DNA from: Nephromyces sp. MM_2019
Taxonomy: Eukaryota; Apicomplexa; Aconoidasida; Nephromycida
DNA length: 64,000 bases
Assembly: GCA_015657535.1 (NCBI GenBank)
Contig: JADHZB010000890.1
Coordinates: forward strand, 1 to 64,000
Direction of reading: 5' to 3'
In this document: in pieces, positions 11,429 to 23,243 of the stretch
Layout of the letters: the number at the start of each line of letters is the position of its first letter
Numbering within the stretch: position 1 is the stretch's first letter
Notes under the pieces: generated by a model
Database searches by the model: none
What the model saw: the letters and a program-made list of their open reading frames with translations, nothing else
What the model was told of the DNA's origin: nothing
Translations under genes and position numbers: made by a program

Positions 11429-11656
11429 TTAGCAGTAATATTCTGGGGAAGATTTTAGTTTTGTTGAAAAATAGGCATAAGCAGTATATATCATAAAAGA
11501 TTGAAATTTAATGTAAGATTTGAGCTGTAACCCAAACTTAGTTTGCATTAATAAAGCCGAATTTCGATTATTAGGGCTAGCAGTTTTCTTATCGGGAAAT
11601 AAAATCTTCACTATTAAATAAGAGAATGGTTTTTTCTGAATATAGGTTTTACCCAT
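11429..11656 (-). CDS. Possible 5' exon or small ORF upstream of the basic protein
   Basis: A 75-codon frame starting MGKTYIQKKPFSYLIVKILF, with better composition than random AT-rich DNA in its first 40 codons. One candidate donor, after codon 15, would join it in phase to the acceptor just before 11410. I could not settle whether it is a separate small gene, an exon of the 11003-11410 gene, or chance. Confidence 0.3.
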   Translation of the reverse strand: MGKTYIQKKPFSYLIVKILFPDKKTASPNNRNSALLMQTKFGLQLKSYIKFQSFMIYTAYAYFSTKLKSSPEYYC

Positions 11657-12295
11657 TTAAAATAATGAATAGATTTAGTGAGGTTTATTCAATGTTAAGG
11701 AAATTAAATCTCGGGTAGTAATTGTCATGTTTTACTTTTCATCAAGTGAAAATCAATGGGAAAATAATTAAGTTGAAGTATGTTAAGGTTATCAAATTGA
11801 ACAACTAGGTAAGTTTTTCTCAAGTAAAAGATTAGGGAAAAATTATAAGGAAAAATAGATGCTTTTTACTTATAGTTTTCTAATGGTATCATACACTTAT
11901 CTCAAATTTTGAGTTTTTTTTGAAAGTGCTTCATATAATTCTTTGTATTTAATGAAGCATACTCAGCTCTTCACAGTGTACAGAACAAAAGTTAGAAATG
12001 ACATTTGTTTATATGTTATGAGGCGATTAAAAACAAATCATCAGTTAGTTTAATTAAAAACGTAATATCCCTTACACAATTTTTTAAGTTTGAGAATATA
12101 TTATATCAGGATTTAACTATCATTATAACTAATTATACTTACCGAAAATAAACCTTTCCTTCAACTAAAACTTATACTCTTATACATGTGAACTTCCCAT
12201 ATCATGTAAACACCCCTCCTGAAGAAAGGTATAAAAGATAACAGTCTTAATAGATTTATTTTGAAATAGGATTTATGTTGCAACAATCATAGCTA
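11657..12295. other. Spacer between divergent genes
   Basis: AT-rich; no gene seen. It presumably holds the divergent promoters of the small basic protein (minus) and bS16m (plus). No motif stands out. Confidence 0.5.
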
Positions 12296-12829
12296 ATGCC
12301 TCGGCAACCATTCATTTCATTCTTCTCTAAACAAAGAGGTCCACCTCGCTTGCGGTTACAAGTTTGTGGGATACGAGGTAAACGATTTTATAAACTTGTC
12401 GCTGCTAATCAGCGAGACCCTCGTGATGGTAAGCATATGGAAGTGCTTGGGAGTTATGCGCCTCACACACATTCTGGGGTAGAAGAAATCCGCCTTCGCT
12501 TTAGCCGAATTAAGTTCTGGTTAGCAAGCGGAGCTTTTGTTTCACCCTCTGTTATTAACTTATTAAGCACAGCTCAACTTATACCAACACCACCACCACC
12601 TTATGGCTCTAGGACAATGGGACACTATGAAAATCTTCAAAATATACACAACGATCAGCTCAAACACCGTCAATATTTGCTACAAAAGTTCTATAAGAAT
12701 CCTGATCCAATAGAATTTTACACCAATACTAACTTGAATGAGAACGTAACTAGTCAGATGGGTGATGACGAAAATACTCCACCCAAAAGAAATCGATCTT
12801 ATCAACAAATTCGGCGTATTCTCCACTAA
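12296..12829 (+). CDS. MRPS16: Mitochondrial-type ribosomal protein bS16
   Basis: A 177-residue single-exon frame. bS16 is a bacterial-type small-subunit protein that binds 16S rRNA in organellar ribosomes. Residues about 17-92 carry the whole family core: RLRLQVCGIRGKRFYKLVAA, then RDPRDGKHMEVLGSYAPH, then a segment ending IKFWLASGAFVSPSV, matching the usual R-L...G.K..PFY..V..D.R..R.G..IE..G.Y.P and W...GA..S..V pattern. A Pro-rich linker (TPPPPYG) leads to a roughly 75-residue C-terminal extension, rich in Asn, Gln and basic residues, that bacterial bS16 lacks. The first 16 residues are basic and hydrophobic with no acidic residue, suitable for organelle import. Mitochondrion is more likely than plastid, but the sequence cannot decide. 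Confidence 0.92.
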   Translation: MPRQPFISFFSKQRGPPRLRLQVCGIRGKRFYKLVAANQRDPRDGKHMEVLGSYAPHTHSGVEEIRLRFSRIKFWLASGAFVSPSVINLLSTAQLIPTPPPPYGSRTMGHYENLQNIHNDQLKHRQYLLQKFYKNPDPIEFYTNTNLNENVTSQMGDDENTPPKRNRSYQQIRRILH

Positions 12830-14257
12830 GACTTCAATTTTTTAATAACGAAGTCTATGAATCATGTTACTCAATCTTTCTACCAACTTGTAAATATTTG
12901 CATTTGAATGTTTCTGAAAATGCTCGGAATGGATTTAAAATTAATTTGTGAGATTACATGAAAGAATTTCAAGAATCCTAAAAACCCGGTCAAATTCCTT
13001 AATTCCAAATAATTAAAGAAAATTAATTGCATATTATACATTATCAAACATTCAAATCATTTTTTATGATAAAAATTATTCTATCCCTTTGTAAATTAAA
13101 CTTTCATCCTTATGAAAACTTTTTTTAATTTGAGCATAAGTTTTATTGTGATTGATTTGGGTTGAAATTAATTTCTTATGAATTCGATTGAAAAGAGTAA
13201 ATTAAATATATATGTAATTTTAATAAGTATTAATATTTTCAAATCAAGGCTTGGTAAGTACTCGATTTCTTTGGCCCGGTTTAATTTTTAAAAAAAATTG
13301 TTTTTAAAGTTTTAGATTGTTTACAACAACTTCCGAAAAAATAATCAGTATCAAAGAAAAACAAAAATTATAACAGTTTTAACATCTTATTGTCATATCC
13401 TTTGAAATTTGATGTCACGGAAAATAATATATACATAGAAAATGCATATTAGTATAAAATTTGGAAAAAGCTTTTAGAGAAAAGGCTCAAAACATTAGTT
13501 CATGAATTTTGAGTTTTAACTTGTTAAAAAGAGAAGCAATTTAAGGAAAATAAAAATAAATCCCAAAGGTTTATTTCTGATCAAATTTTAGTCATTGTTT
13601 ATAAAAATTACAATTCAAAAGAATCGATTCTTAAACCTTGGTCAAAAGCTATTCAGCTATAAACTATTTATGTGGCTGTTGCAAAAAAGTTTTTGTAAAA
13701 TTAGATGCAAAATAACATCTTTGTATATATGTGGTGTGAGTTATATCTTAATGACTTTCAATGATCATTTCAATTATATGAAATATAATAAACATTGTTC
13801 AGCATGTGTCTGGAATGTAATATTATTGATATGCATTCTAATTATGTTAATATAAACTTTGTTGAGTGATTATTGGTGGTTGGTATGCATTAACATTTTG
13901 TTCAATCAATTTATCTGCTTTTAAAAATAGTAATTATAATGTCAAAGCAATATAAAAAGTTCATTCCGTTCTGTTCGATGTAATTAAGTGAATACTTGAT
14001 AAAAGCATCAAATTTAACACACGAAAATAGGTTAATAGATGTCATTTTGAGACAAGATTATGTTACATGTAAGACTATAATCACTAAATCAGAAAAATAT
14101 TTATGTGAAAAAGGTGAGTTTTTGCGTATAATAAGCCCACTGATTTTTTTCAGGATAAAATCAATTTTCAAGAGTCTAAATCAGTGTATTATCGGCAGAA
14201 AATAATTCCAAGTCTATATTTTAGTTCTTTGAAATTAATTATATTCAAGAATTAGAA
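12830..14257. other. AT-rich convergent spacer
   Basis: Lies between the 3' ends of bS16m (plus) and the coiled-coil gene (minus). Open frames at 13595-13855 and 13996-14205 are Phe/Ile/Lys/Asn-rich strings with no recognisable content and are not called. Contains many poly-A and poly-T runs. Confidence 0.6.
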
Positions 14258-17196
14258 TCAATTATATCGATTATTGGCGGGATCAAAGGATGGACGTTGC
14301 ATATTCATATTTTTATTGAAAATTGATGATTTATAGTCCTCGAAAAACTGTTTTATTTCTACATATTCATCTCCTACTTTCACAGAAAGTGATTGATCCG
14401 CTAAGGATAGAATATGTTTTGTTCCAGCTATTAAGTAAATGCCTTGTTCAAGTCTCTTAATAGAGGGAAGTGCAGTTTTAGCTTGTGAGCGAATGAAATT
14501 TTCGACAGCCACATCAATTAGATCATCTTTCACAGCATCGTATCGAGATCTAAATAAATCAGAAGTAATTGTGTGTTTTGGTTTTGGTTGAAAGTGGATT
14601 ACTGAACCATTTGAATATGGATTGTGTGTTGGTGGTATTTGTGATAGATGGTTTGGTGGTATTTCTATATTGGTTCCTATATCCTTTTTTGCAACTATTT
14701 TGAATAGCTCATTATACGCTTGCTTTAATGTAGCCATTTCAGCACCACCATCTGCTGAAGATAATTTTGATTCCAAATCAAGTATAGTTTCCTTCATTTC
14801 ATTCAACTTTAATTTCTGTTGCTCAGTCAATTCGAGTGTTTCGATATATCTCTTGTTTTCACTATCTCTCTCATTAATCAATTGTTCGATCGATCTTTGT
14901 AATCGTTTAATTGTTTCTGAATATTCAAATCTGATCTTTTCAAATTCTTCAGCTTGTTTCTTGAGTTCATTTTCTTTATCTTCCATCGCTTCAAGATGTT
15001 GTAATTTTGCGTCATTATCCTTAATTTCTAGAGCATTCTCAATATCTAAGAGCTGTTGCTCCTTAAGGTCTAATTCAAATTTTGTGTAATTTATATCTCT
15101 AGTTAATTTGAGGATTTGCTCTTCATAATCGTGGACCTGTCTCTTAAGTTGCATAATTTCGTCGTCTTTTTTTGTGAGCAATGCTTCCAATTGTGAGTTT
15201 TGAATACTAACGTTTTTCGTTTCCTTATCTTTCCCATTAAGTTCTGTTTCAAATTGTTGGAAATTCAACTTAAATACTTTAGATTTTTCTTCGAATTGGT
15301 CTGTGAGCATGTTCTCAACAGTAGATAAATACTCTACTTCAGTTTGTAGTCGAATATTTTCATCCGTTTTGCCAACAAATTTCTCGTGAAGTGCGGCATA
15401 CTTTCTCTCTTGCCTCTTTAATTCGAAAGTTAAGTTTTCAATTTCTTGTTTATGTGCTTTGAGTTCAGTGTTTGTTTTTGATAATAAAGCAGCCTTTTGC
15501 AACTCCAATTTTTCTTGTAGGTCCTCTTCCCACTTTTGATTAAATAAATTATAATCAAAGTTATTATCTAGATGATTATTGAGGAATAGATTTTCCCTTT
15601 CCAAATGTTTTATTGTATTTGATAAGTTTTCAATAGTCTGGCTACTCTCAATCAAAGAATCATGGAGCTTTTCAATTTCAATAGTTCTGTATTCTAAAGC
15701 AATATTTGCTTCATTAATTAATTCTTTTTCGGTGGAATTCTCTATCTTAATCATGAACTCTTCTGCCTCAAGTAATGAACCTCTCAGAAGGTCATATTCT
15801 TGTTTCATGCTAGAAATTTTCTCTGTATAATATTTGTCGGAAGAATTGAATTTTTCTTGAATATCACTTAGCGATTTCTCCTTTTGTTTATAGCTATTCT
15901 CGTATTCTTCTGCTTGTTTCTTTGTCTTTGCTGTAATAAAAAGAATTTAAAAAATTTGAAATATAAGAATTATTTGATCAAAAATCAATACGTGCGCAAA
16001 GTTATCAAATTCCATCTAACTTTGAGCTTGTAATTAGGTTTATGTCAATGGAGATGTTATATGTAAATGAAACGTAGAAGTATAAAACAGTCAGGATAAT
16101 CCTATTTAACTGGAATTTGATAATTTATAACTTAGGTTCAATACAAGGATGAAAGAGGTATGGGGCTAGGGAATAAGAATGAAAATGAACATTTTCTTCA
16201 GGAATTTTAAAAGCTAGAAAATTGAAATATAGGACGGGTTTTGTAATCAGAAAAAGCAGACCTAATTCTGAGTTAAGTGCAGCGTTCCTTTGTTTAGAAT
16301 GGTATAAATCCCTTTCAAATAGTCCAATTTTATTTTCAAGTACCTTATTTTGGGCCTGTAAAGAACTTGACTCATGTGATAAGATAGAGTTATGAAGTCG
16401 TAACTCGCGGATAGTTTCTTTAGAATTTAGTTCTTCTATCTCTGGTAGAGAAATAATATCGCTACCTAAATAATAAAGTGAACCAACAGCAATGTTTTAA
16501 GACACACAAGGATTAGACATAGCTGATAAAAAAATCAAAAAATTCAGATGGAAATTAAAACATAACGTCTAATATATATTTTATTATTCAAAATTTGAAT
16601 TAAATAAAAACAAGTTTCCTTATTTTTGATGCACTTCACATTATCAAATTTACCCAATCTTTCCTATATAGTTCTTACTTATTGTGCCATTATGTAAATT
16701 ATCCATATCATATGAGTATTATTAGTTTACCTCTTGGCTTGCGAATCTTGAACTCTGGTAAACTCTTGCTGATTTCCTCATTAGGAAACCCATTTTGGCT
16801 TAAATTAGGTTTTGCAGCTTCTACTTTTGGTACGGGTTTGGGTGTTTCTTTATCTGGCTCTGCTTCGGTTGATGTATTAAATGTCAAGTCTTGGTTGTCA
16901 GGAGTATTATCATCAAATGAGCACCAATTGTTATTGGCAAAAGAATTTGTATCAACATCCTTGAAGGGATCATCAGCTGAGAATGATATAGAAAAGGGGT
17001 CCTTGTCACTGAATGATATCTCAAAGTCGATGGTGCCATCTTGCTTGATTTCTTTGTGAGAGTTGTTAAAGGTAAATTCATTCTGAGGTATTGGTTTCAC
17101 AGCTTTGTAGCTAGCGAATGGTTCTTGGGTTTCGTTTAGAGAGGAGGACTTTTGAGTCTTAATGGGAGCCTCAGGAGGCTTAGTAGCTTTTTCCAT
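14258..17196 (-). CDS. Coiled-coil protein with N-terminal DPF motifs, 3 exons
   Basis: Exons 17196-16731, 16465-16262 and 15930-14258 join in phase to 780 residues. Family not recognised. Residues 1-155 are disordered, Pro/Ser/Asp/Asn-rich, and contain two DPF tripeptides (DKDPFSISF and DDPFKDVD). DPF motifs are known in Eps15- and epsin-type endocytic proteins as ligands of the clathrin adaptor AP-2 ear. Residues about 165-600 are long heptad-rich coiled coil dominated by Glu, Lys, Leu and Gln. Residues about 640-780 form a non-coiled tail with LFRSRYDAVKDDLIDVAVEN and GIYLIAGTKHILSLADQS, which looks like a small folded domain. There is no EH or ENTH domain, so Eps15 identity is not claimed. 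An endocytic or trafficking scaffold is a reasonable guess; a cytoskeletal coiled coil is the alternative. Confidence 0.88.
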
Positions 17197-19940
17197 AGTC
17201 TGTATTTATAGTGAATTCTTAATTAAGGTTTGGTTATTAAGGAATGTGGCGAGAAGTACTCAAGTACTTTCAAAAAAGATTATTATATATGACTCGTAAG
17301 GGAAGATAACTTTAGTATATCTGTATATTTGACTAAAATGTAGTTGGGCATACAAAATTCCGAATTACTTTGTAACAATATATACATACAATGAGATACA
17401 GCTAAATTAGCTCAATGCATCTTTATACATCCTAAGATTACAGTAAATGCTCTCAATTGTAAATGCAATAATATTTCATAGTCGAATTCTCTAAGAAAAA
17501 ACGAAAATTTCGCTCAGTGTGCAAACTTATGTATTAATAGGTGAGATAATGGATGAAAGATTTTTTCAATGCTATATAACACTAAAGCAAAGTACTAATT
17601 AATCTCATACGAGTGTACGCTCAAGGAGTCCTTTTCACACCCAATTTTTAAACGTCGCTTAAGATGCTTTTGTGCTTAGGTATTATTAAGTTAAAAGTTT
17701 AACAAACAAGAACAATTAGCTATTTGGGCAACCGCTTGAGTTATGTATGTGTCAAGATGTTTTACAGTCTAACTAATAAATTCTAGCAATTTATGTTTTT
17801 TCACAAAATAAGTGGGTGTTGTGGCTAAGTAGATATACATACTGGAGTTATTAGTGTTAAAAATAGTTTGTGTGTTTAGGTAGTTATATTACTTCTACTT
17901 TTGTACTTAATGTTGAGTTTGCTTGTGGGAGGGGATGCTTGCTTTATAGAAAAGTGTGTTGTGGCATATGTGCTGTTTGTGGTTAGTGTGGTGGTGTCAA
18001 TACTGTATGCCTACGTCAATAGTGCTTATATATACATACATTCATGGTGTACGTAAACAATTGCACACATGTACCAATGATGCATGTTTATGTTAATAAT
18101 GTACAAGCATGGAAATTTTGTCCACATGAACCTACTTGTGTGTACTTGTTTCAATAGCATTACAATTAATTATCGAAGGTGTGTAGTTTCATATGTGAGC
18201 AATATGATTCAGCTAAGTGGAGGTTTTAATTTTATCTCCAATGAAATTAATTTAATAGCACATATTCACTATTTGTACCCAAATGTGTGTATATCCTCTA
18301 ACAACAAGCACATTTACAAGCAAGTGTGACTTTTTTATAAAAACATGTGTATGTATAAGTAACTGAAAATGATAAAAATTTACATCCCCAATTTTTAGGC
18401 AATTCAATTTAGTGTTGCCATTACTATTCATGCCTGTCTTAATTTGATAAAAAATAATCTCCTTTTGAGGCCGACCACCTTTGTCAAATAGTGATATTTA
18501 GCAGTGCATTGATGAAAACTTAACAATATTGCTTTAATTTAGAAGTTCAAAAAAAAATTTATAATTCAGCATGAAATTTGTGCCTATATTAACTTTTAAA
18601 TCACTCTGGTAGTTCAAATAAAAAATCTTCACAACTTGTGATGGTTTGTGTAGCACAAAAATGCGCAAAAATATAGGATAAAAACAACAAATGTTGTGCA
18701 CACACTAAATCCCCGAAGTTTGATATCAAATGGGCCACATTGCACGGATTAAATAAATAATTAATTAATTTTTGTTCAAATACAAGGGCTCAGTATGTAA
18801 ACTATATGAAATTTTACTCTTGGAATCCTGATAAAATTTTGTCCTTCATATATGTTTAACACGCAATCCGCAATACTATTTGGGCTTTTATACTTGGGTA
18901 CTATATAAGCTTTTATGATGAATGTAGCTCTAACCTGAAGTAACTCAATCTATAATGTTTAATAACAGAAATATAGCTATAAAAACTTTAATAAATTTAA
19001 ACCAAAAAGGTTCAAAGGCGTAATATGAGAAGAAACTGAGCTTTATTCATTCTACCTTATTCAAACTATTTTAGCTCATTAATTTGTTTACTGGATATTA
19101 ATTCATAGGTTTAATAGAAAAGTCGAGGTGCTTAATCACAATTGCAGAAAATGCTTGTATGCTATTCGATTATTTTTGAAACTAAGAAAGCTCATTAAGA
19201 ATTAAATTTCAAAATTTCTTATTGATTAAATATATGATAAATATCATTGGATAATTTTTTATTCCACTTAAATAACATAATAAATTTGTTATATTTTAGA
19301 CTTGAATTGGAGTTTGATCTTAGCTAATTCTACAAATATTACAATGTTCTTGAATTTGTAATATCATTTATAGATTATTCTAATTTAGAAACTAAGTTAT
19401 GTAAGAATATCATTTCATCTTAATAATTAACTTATGAAGCTTTTATCATTTTAGCCCTCTTTACAAATTGAAACATATGCTTGTCTAAAAATATAAATAG
19501 CAATTCACAAAAGGAATGTAGTGTTAAAATTAAACATTGGTAATTGAGACAAGTTATTTCAAATTGAATAAACTGTGTAAAATTGTTACTAGGAAATATG
19601 ATTTATGTAATTATTAAAACGGATTATAAGTTGTGGCACTTATCAAAAGGATCACGCTGAATATCATTTTCCAAAAGTTTATACTATGGTTCTTTTTAAT
19701 TATAATTTTTTTAGTTATATTTGTTTCCTGGCTGCCTTCAAGGTTTCTTGATATCTTGTTATAAGTAAATGTTAATATGAGCTTTGTATTTAAAAAAACA
19801 AATCTCAAGGATTCAAGAAGCAACATTTTATTCTTGCCATCTTATACTAACAGGCTAAACTCAGTCTTTAGAAATATAACCTATACATTCCAGCACCAAG
19901 TTGATATCTATGGGTGGGCCTTGATTTAAGGAAACATAAA
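17197..19940. other. AT-rich spacer, TG-biased 17.7-18.3 kb
   Basis: No convincing exon found. The frame at 18084-18329 falls in TG-biased sequence and resembles no family I know. Part must be the promoter of the coiled-coil gene on the minus strand. Confidence 0.5.
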
Positions 19941-20217
19941 ATGAGCGAATTATTCAATAGTTTAAAACTCCTGAAATACGATAAGATTCCACATAATACA
20001 ATATATGCACGGCGGTGTCATGTTTTACTTTAACATGTAAACATATTTTATGGGTTTTTGGTTTTGGAAAATAATTGGCACAAGGATCAGCATAATTCTT
20101 GTTCTAGTCACTAATATATATATATTACACATAAAGTTTTATTTTGTTTGTTTTTTAGGTCGCCGATTAAGCTCAGGAGTGTATTCAGATTATGATCTAC
20201 TTTGCGATGTCTCTTAG
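19941..20217 (+). CDS. Possible two-exon microprotein (about 44 aa)
   Basis: Exon 19941-20016 starts at an ATG (MSELFNSLKLLKYDKIPHN) and could splice through a weak GTCATG donor to an acceptor after a T-rich tract (TTTTTTAG), giving exon 20159-20217 and the C-terminus RRLSSGVYSDYDLLCDVS. Both halves have balanced codons unlike the surrounding DNA. The tail contains YSDYDLL, which fits the Y-x4-L-phi motif used by eIF4E-binding proteins, with arginines upstream. A second donor, two bases earlier (exon ending 20014), would instead give a 36-residue product with a different tail. Whether this is a gene at all is uncertain. Confidence 0.3.
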
Positions 20218-21190
20218 GAACGAAAAATGCAATTGAAAAAATATTTAGAGTTTTGTAATTAAAATAATAATTTTATACAAAAGCTATATTATTTATTTTT
20301 ACTCCGAATATATATTTATATTAAAGACCTTAACCGCAATTAAAATGTATAACAAAAAGAAAGTTAAATAATGTGTCTCACAAAAGGAAATTTATAAGAT
20401 ATTTAATATTCAAACCAAAAACTCAAATAATTTTGGAATCAATCCTGAAAAGTTTCCTCATTGATTTTCTAAATAAAATTCTCTCCACAAAGCACTGGAA
20501 TTTCAATGAAAAAGGTTTGTAAAAAGCAAAATTTGTATATATCGAGCAATTTTGAGCTATAATTAAACTTGCTTATTTCCCACACGAAATGTACTTAATC
20601 AGTGTTCACATGTACTGCTACTAATGAAAATGACTAAAATATCATTGATAATGAAAATTTGTGTTGTAGCTATGTTTCTTAAGACCACTAAAATTCAAAC
20701 TCTTGGGGCAAGTCTTTAAACTCATGATAGATAATAATATCTTACAAAACTGCTTTCTCTGAGTTAAGCACCATACAAGCTTAGAATTACTCAATTGAGT
20801 GTGTAGCATTAATAGATAAAATTGTCACAGCTATTTTATTCTATTAAACAGTAGAAAATATGTGAAGACTACTTACTACTCTAAGTTTGTTTTTCACTAC
20901 GCACTCGTTCTTGGATCTTACCACTCAAACTTTTACCCATCTTTTAGCATGACTAATAATTATTACTGACACTATTGTGCTAAAATTAGATACATACTTC
21001 TTATCACAAAAATTAATTTAACTAGCAATAAACGTTATACTGAAATAATCCAACCTTTATAGGAGACAATATAAGAATTATCTAAAACTTATGCATAAAA
21101 AACAACTTGCAACATACATACATAAGACTAAAAATCGATTAATCTACTTTAACACTCCACTATATTTTATATTTATCGAGCATAATCGTA
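20218..21190. other. AT-rich spacer upstream of aspartate aminotransferase
   Basis: No gene seen. Poly-A and poly-T runs; presumed promoter of the downstream plus-strand gene. Confidence 0.5.
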
Positions 21191-22714
21191 ATGGCCCTAT
21201 TTAATCATTTTCTCACTAAAGCTAGACCTAACTTTTTATCATATCAGAAAGCTCTTTTTAATGGCTGGTCCAATGTCCCACAAGCACCTGGAGATCCTAT
21301 TCTTAGTCTAAATGACCTTTTTATCAAAGACACAAGCTCTAAAAAGGTGAACCTTGGAGTTGGCGCATATAGAGATGAAAACGGCAAGCCTTGGGTTCTA
21401 CCTAGTGTAGCATTAGCCGAAAAAGCCCGATTTGGAAATGCGAGCCAACTTTCCAAAGATGTAATATACGAATATCTCCCAATTTCGGGTTTTCAAACAT
21501 TTGTTGATAATGCTATAAAGCTTGCTTATGGCAATGAAATTTTCTCAAAAGCTCACATTGCTGCCTGTCAAACTGTATCTGGAACTGGGGCACTTCGCTT
21601 AGCTGCTGAATTTCTTTCAGCCTATAACAATGCGCCTGTATACATACCATCACCATCCTGGCCCAACCATTTATCTGTTTTTAAATACCTCGGATTCGAA
21701 ACCCATCAATATAAGTACTGGGATAGCCACAATCTGCAGCTTGACACACAAGGGCTTTTAAATGATATGAAAGATGCAAAGCAAGGGTCTATATTTGTAC
21801 TCCATGTATGTGCTCAAAATCCAACAGGCTGTGATCCATCAATGGAAGAATGGATAGAAATAGAAAAGGTAATGTCTGAGAAAAAGCATTTTGCTTTCTT
21901 TGATATGGCATACCAAGGATTTGCTTCTGGGAATACAGATGATGACGTTGTAAGTGAATCATCATATTTAAAGTCGATTTTAATAACATATTTACATCCC
22001 TATACAACTCCCCTCATAATTAGATCTAATTCCATTTTTATTTTTATTAAAATTAGATCTTCGGAACTTACGTGTAATTACAAGATTTATCATTATGCAA
22101 TTTATTACTAAAATCATATCTATTATCTGATTAACTCTTCTTATATTTGATTGATACAAATTCTCCAAGTTTTCTTAGATATATATAATTACTTACCTTT
22201 ACAGTGGCCCGTTAGATACTTTGTTGAAAAAGGCCATTATCCTCTCCTCTGTCAATCATTTGCAAAGAATATGGGTCTATATGGACAACGAACAGGTACA
22301 CTCTCCATAGTATGTAGAAATGAAGATGAGAAAGCCAGGTGTCTCAGTCAAATGAAAGCTCTAATCCGACTTCTTTATTCATCACCACCCCGCTTCGGGT
22401 CTGAAGTTGCTAGTATACTACTTTCCAACCCCGAGATTCATTCCCAGTGGCTGAAGGATATGAAAACCATGTCGTCCAGGATTATGTATATGAGACAAAC
22501 TCTTTATGACCTACTCAAAAATAAGTATAACATCACTTGGGACCATATTTTAAAACAAAAAGGTATGTTTGCTTTTACCGGTCTCAATGAAGAGCAAACC
22601 CGAGTTTTAAGGGAAAAATATCACATTTACATGACAAAAGATGGGCGCATATCAATCCCTGGTTTGAATGCGTCCAATATCGAATATGTTGCGGATTCTT
22701 TTGCTAAGGTTTAA
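21191..22714 (+). CDS. Aspartate aminotransferase, 2 exons
   Basis: Exons 21191-21949 and 22205-22714 join in phase 0 to 422 residues, normal for class I aspartate aminotransferases. The enzyme is PLP-dependent and interconverts aspartate plus 2-oxoglutarate with oxaloacetate plus glutamate. Seen: the family N-terminus APGDPILSLNDLF and VNLGVGAYRDENGKPWVLP; the cofactor region VSGTGALRLAAEF; PSWPNH; HVCAQNPTGCDP; the Schiff-base lysine at about K274 in SFAKNMGLYGQRTG; and the substrate arginine in RISIPGLN. The usual YSNPPxHG is here YSSPPRFG, a modest change near the active site. About 25 residues before the core are basic and hydrophobic, so a mitochondrial form is plausible, though import is not proven. 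Unspliced reading ends shortly after the donor. Confidence 0.97.
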
Positions 22715-22970
22715 AATTTTAAAAATTTTACATTTCCACTCCTCAAATCTTAATATAAATTGTAAATATATTCTGATTTATTTCTACTACTGATCAAGTC
22801 TCATAAATAACAATCAATGTCAACAAAACCTTTTATCTTTTTAAATAAATTTTTTAAAAGCTTTATACACGGAATTCATTCATAAAATACTTAATTAAGA
22901 ACAACACTGTGTTTTACCATAATTAATATACCCAAAATGTATCATTAAATTGATTATAATCATTAATAAA

Positions 22971-23243
22971 CTACTCTAGCAATTTTAATGAGTTTTCATA
23001 ATTCTCCGAGAATTTTTCATTAAAAACACTTTTTATAAACCAGACATTATTTCCCTCTGGACACATCTCTTCCAAATTCTGAAACAATTCGAGTTGAAAA
23101 GAATTAAGGACTGATTAAGGGAAATAATGTATATAAAGCAATTTTGCAAAGTCATAAAAGGCAGCTCCTAATATTGGTTTTAATGTTATCCTAAGATAAT
23201 GATCATTCGAGCCACGAAAAATGCTAAGCAGCTTTGAATGATA
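22971..23243 (-). CDS. Possible terminal exon(s) of an unrecognised minus-strand gene
   Basis: One minus-strand frame is open from 23243 to 22971 except for a single TAA at 23115-23117. Its downstream part, ending NVWFIKSVF... and LKLLE then TAG, has coding-like composition and is preceded by T-rich acceptors (TTTCCCTTAATCAG; TTGTTTCAG). The upstream part contains ITLKPILGAAFYDFAKLLYI. I found no GT donor that removes the TAA cleanly. Could be a real 3' exon, a decayed gene or chance; no family recognised. Confidence 0.25.

Noticed and set aside
14622..15089. Plus-strand Ser/Leu-rich frame of 155 codons
   Set aside because: Antisense shadow of the coiled-coil gene on the minus strand.
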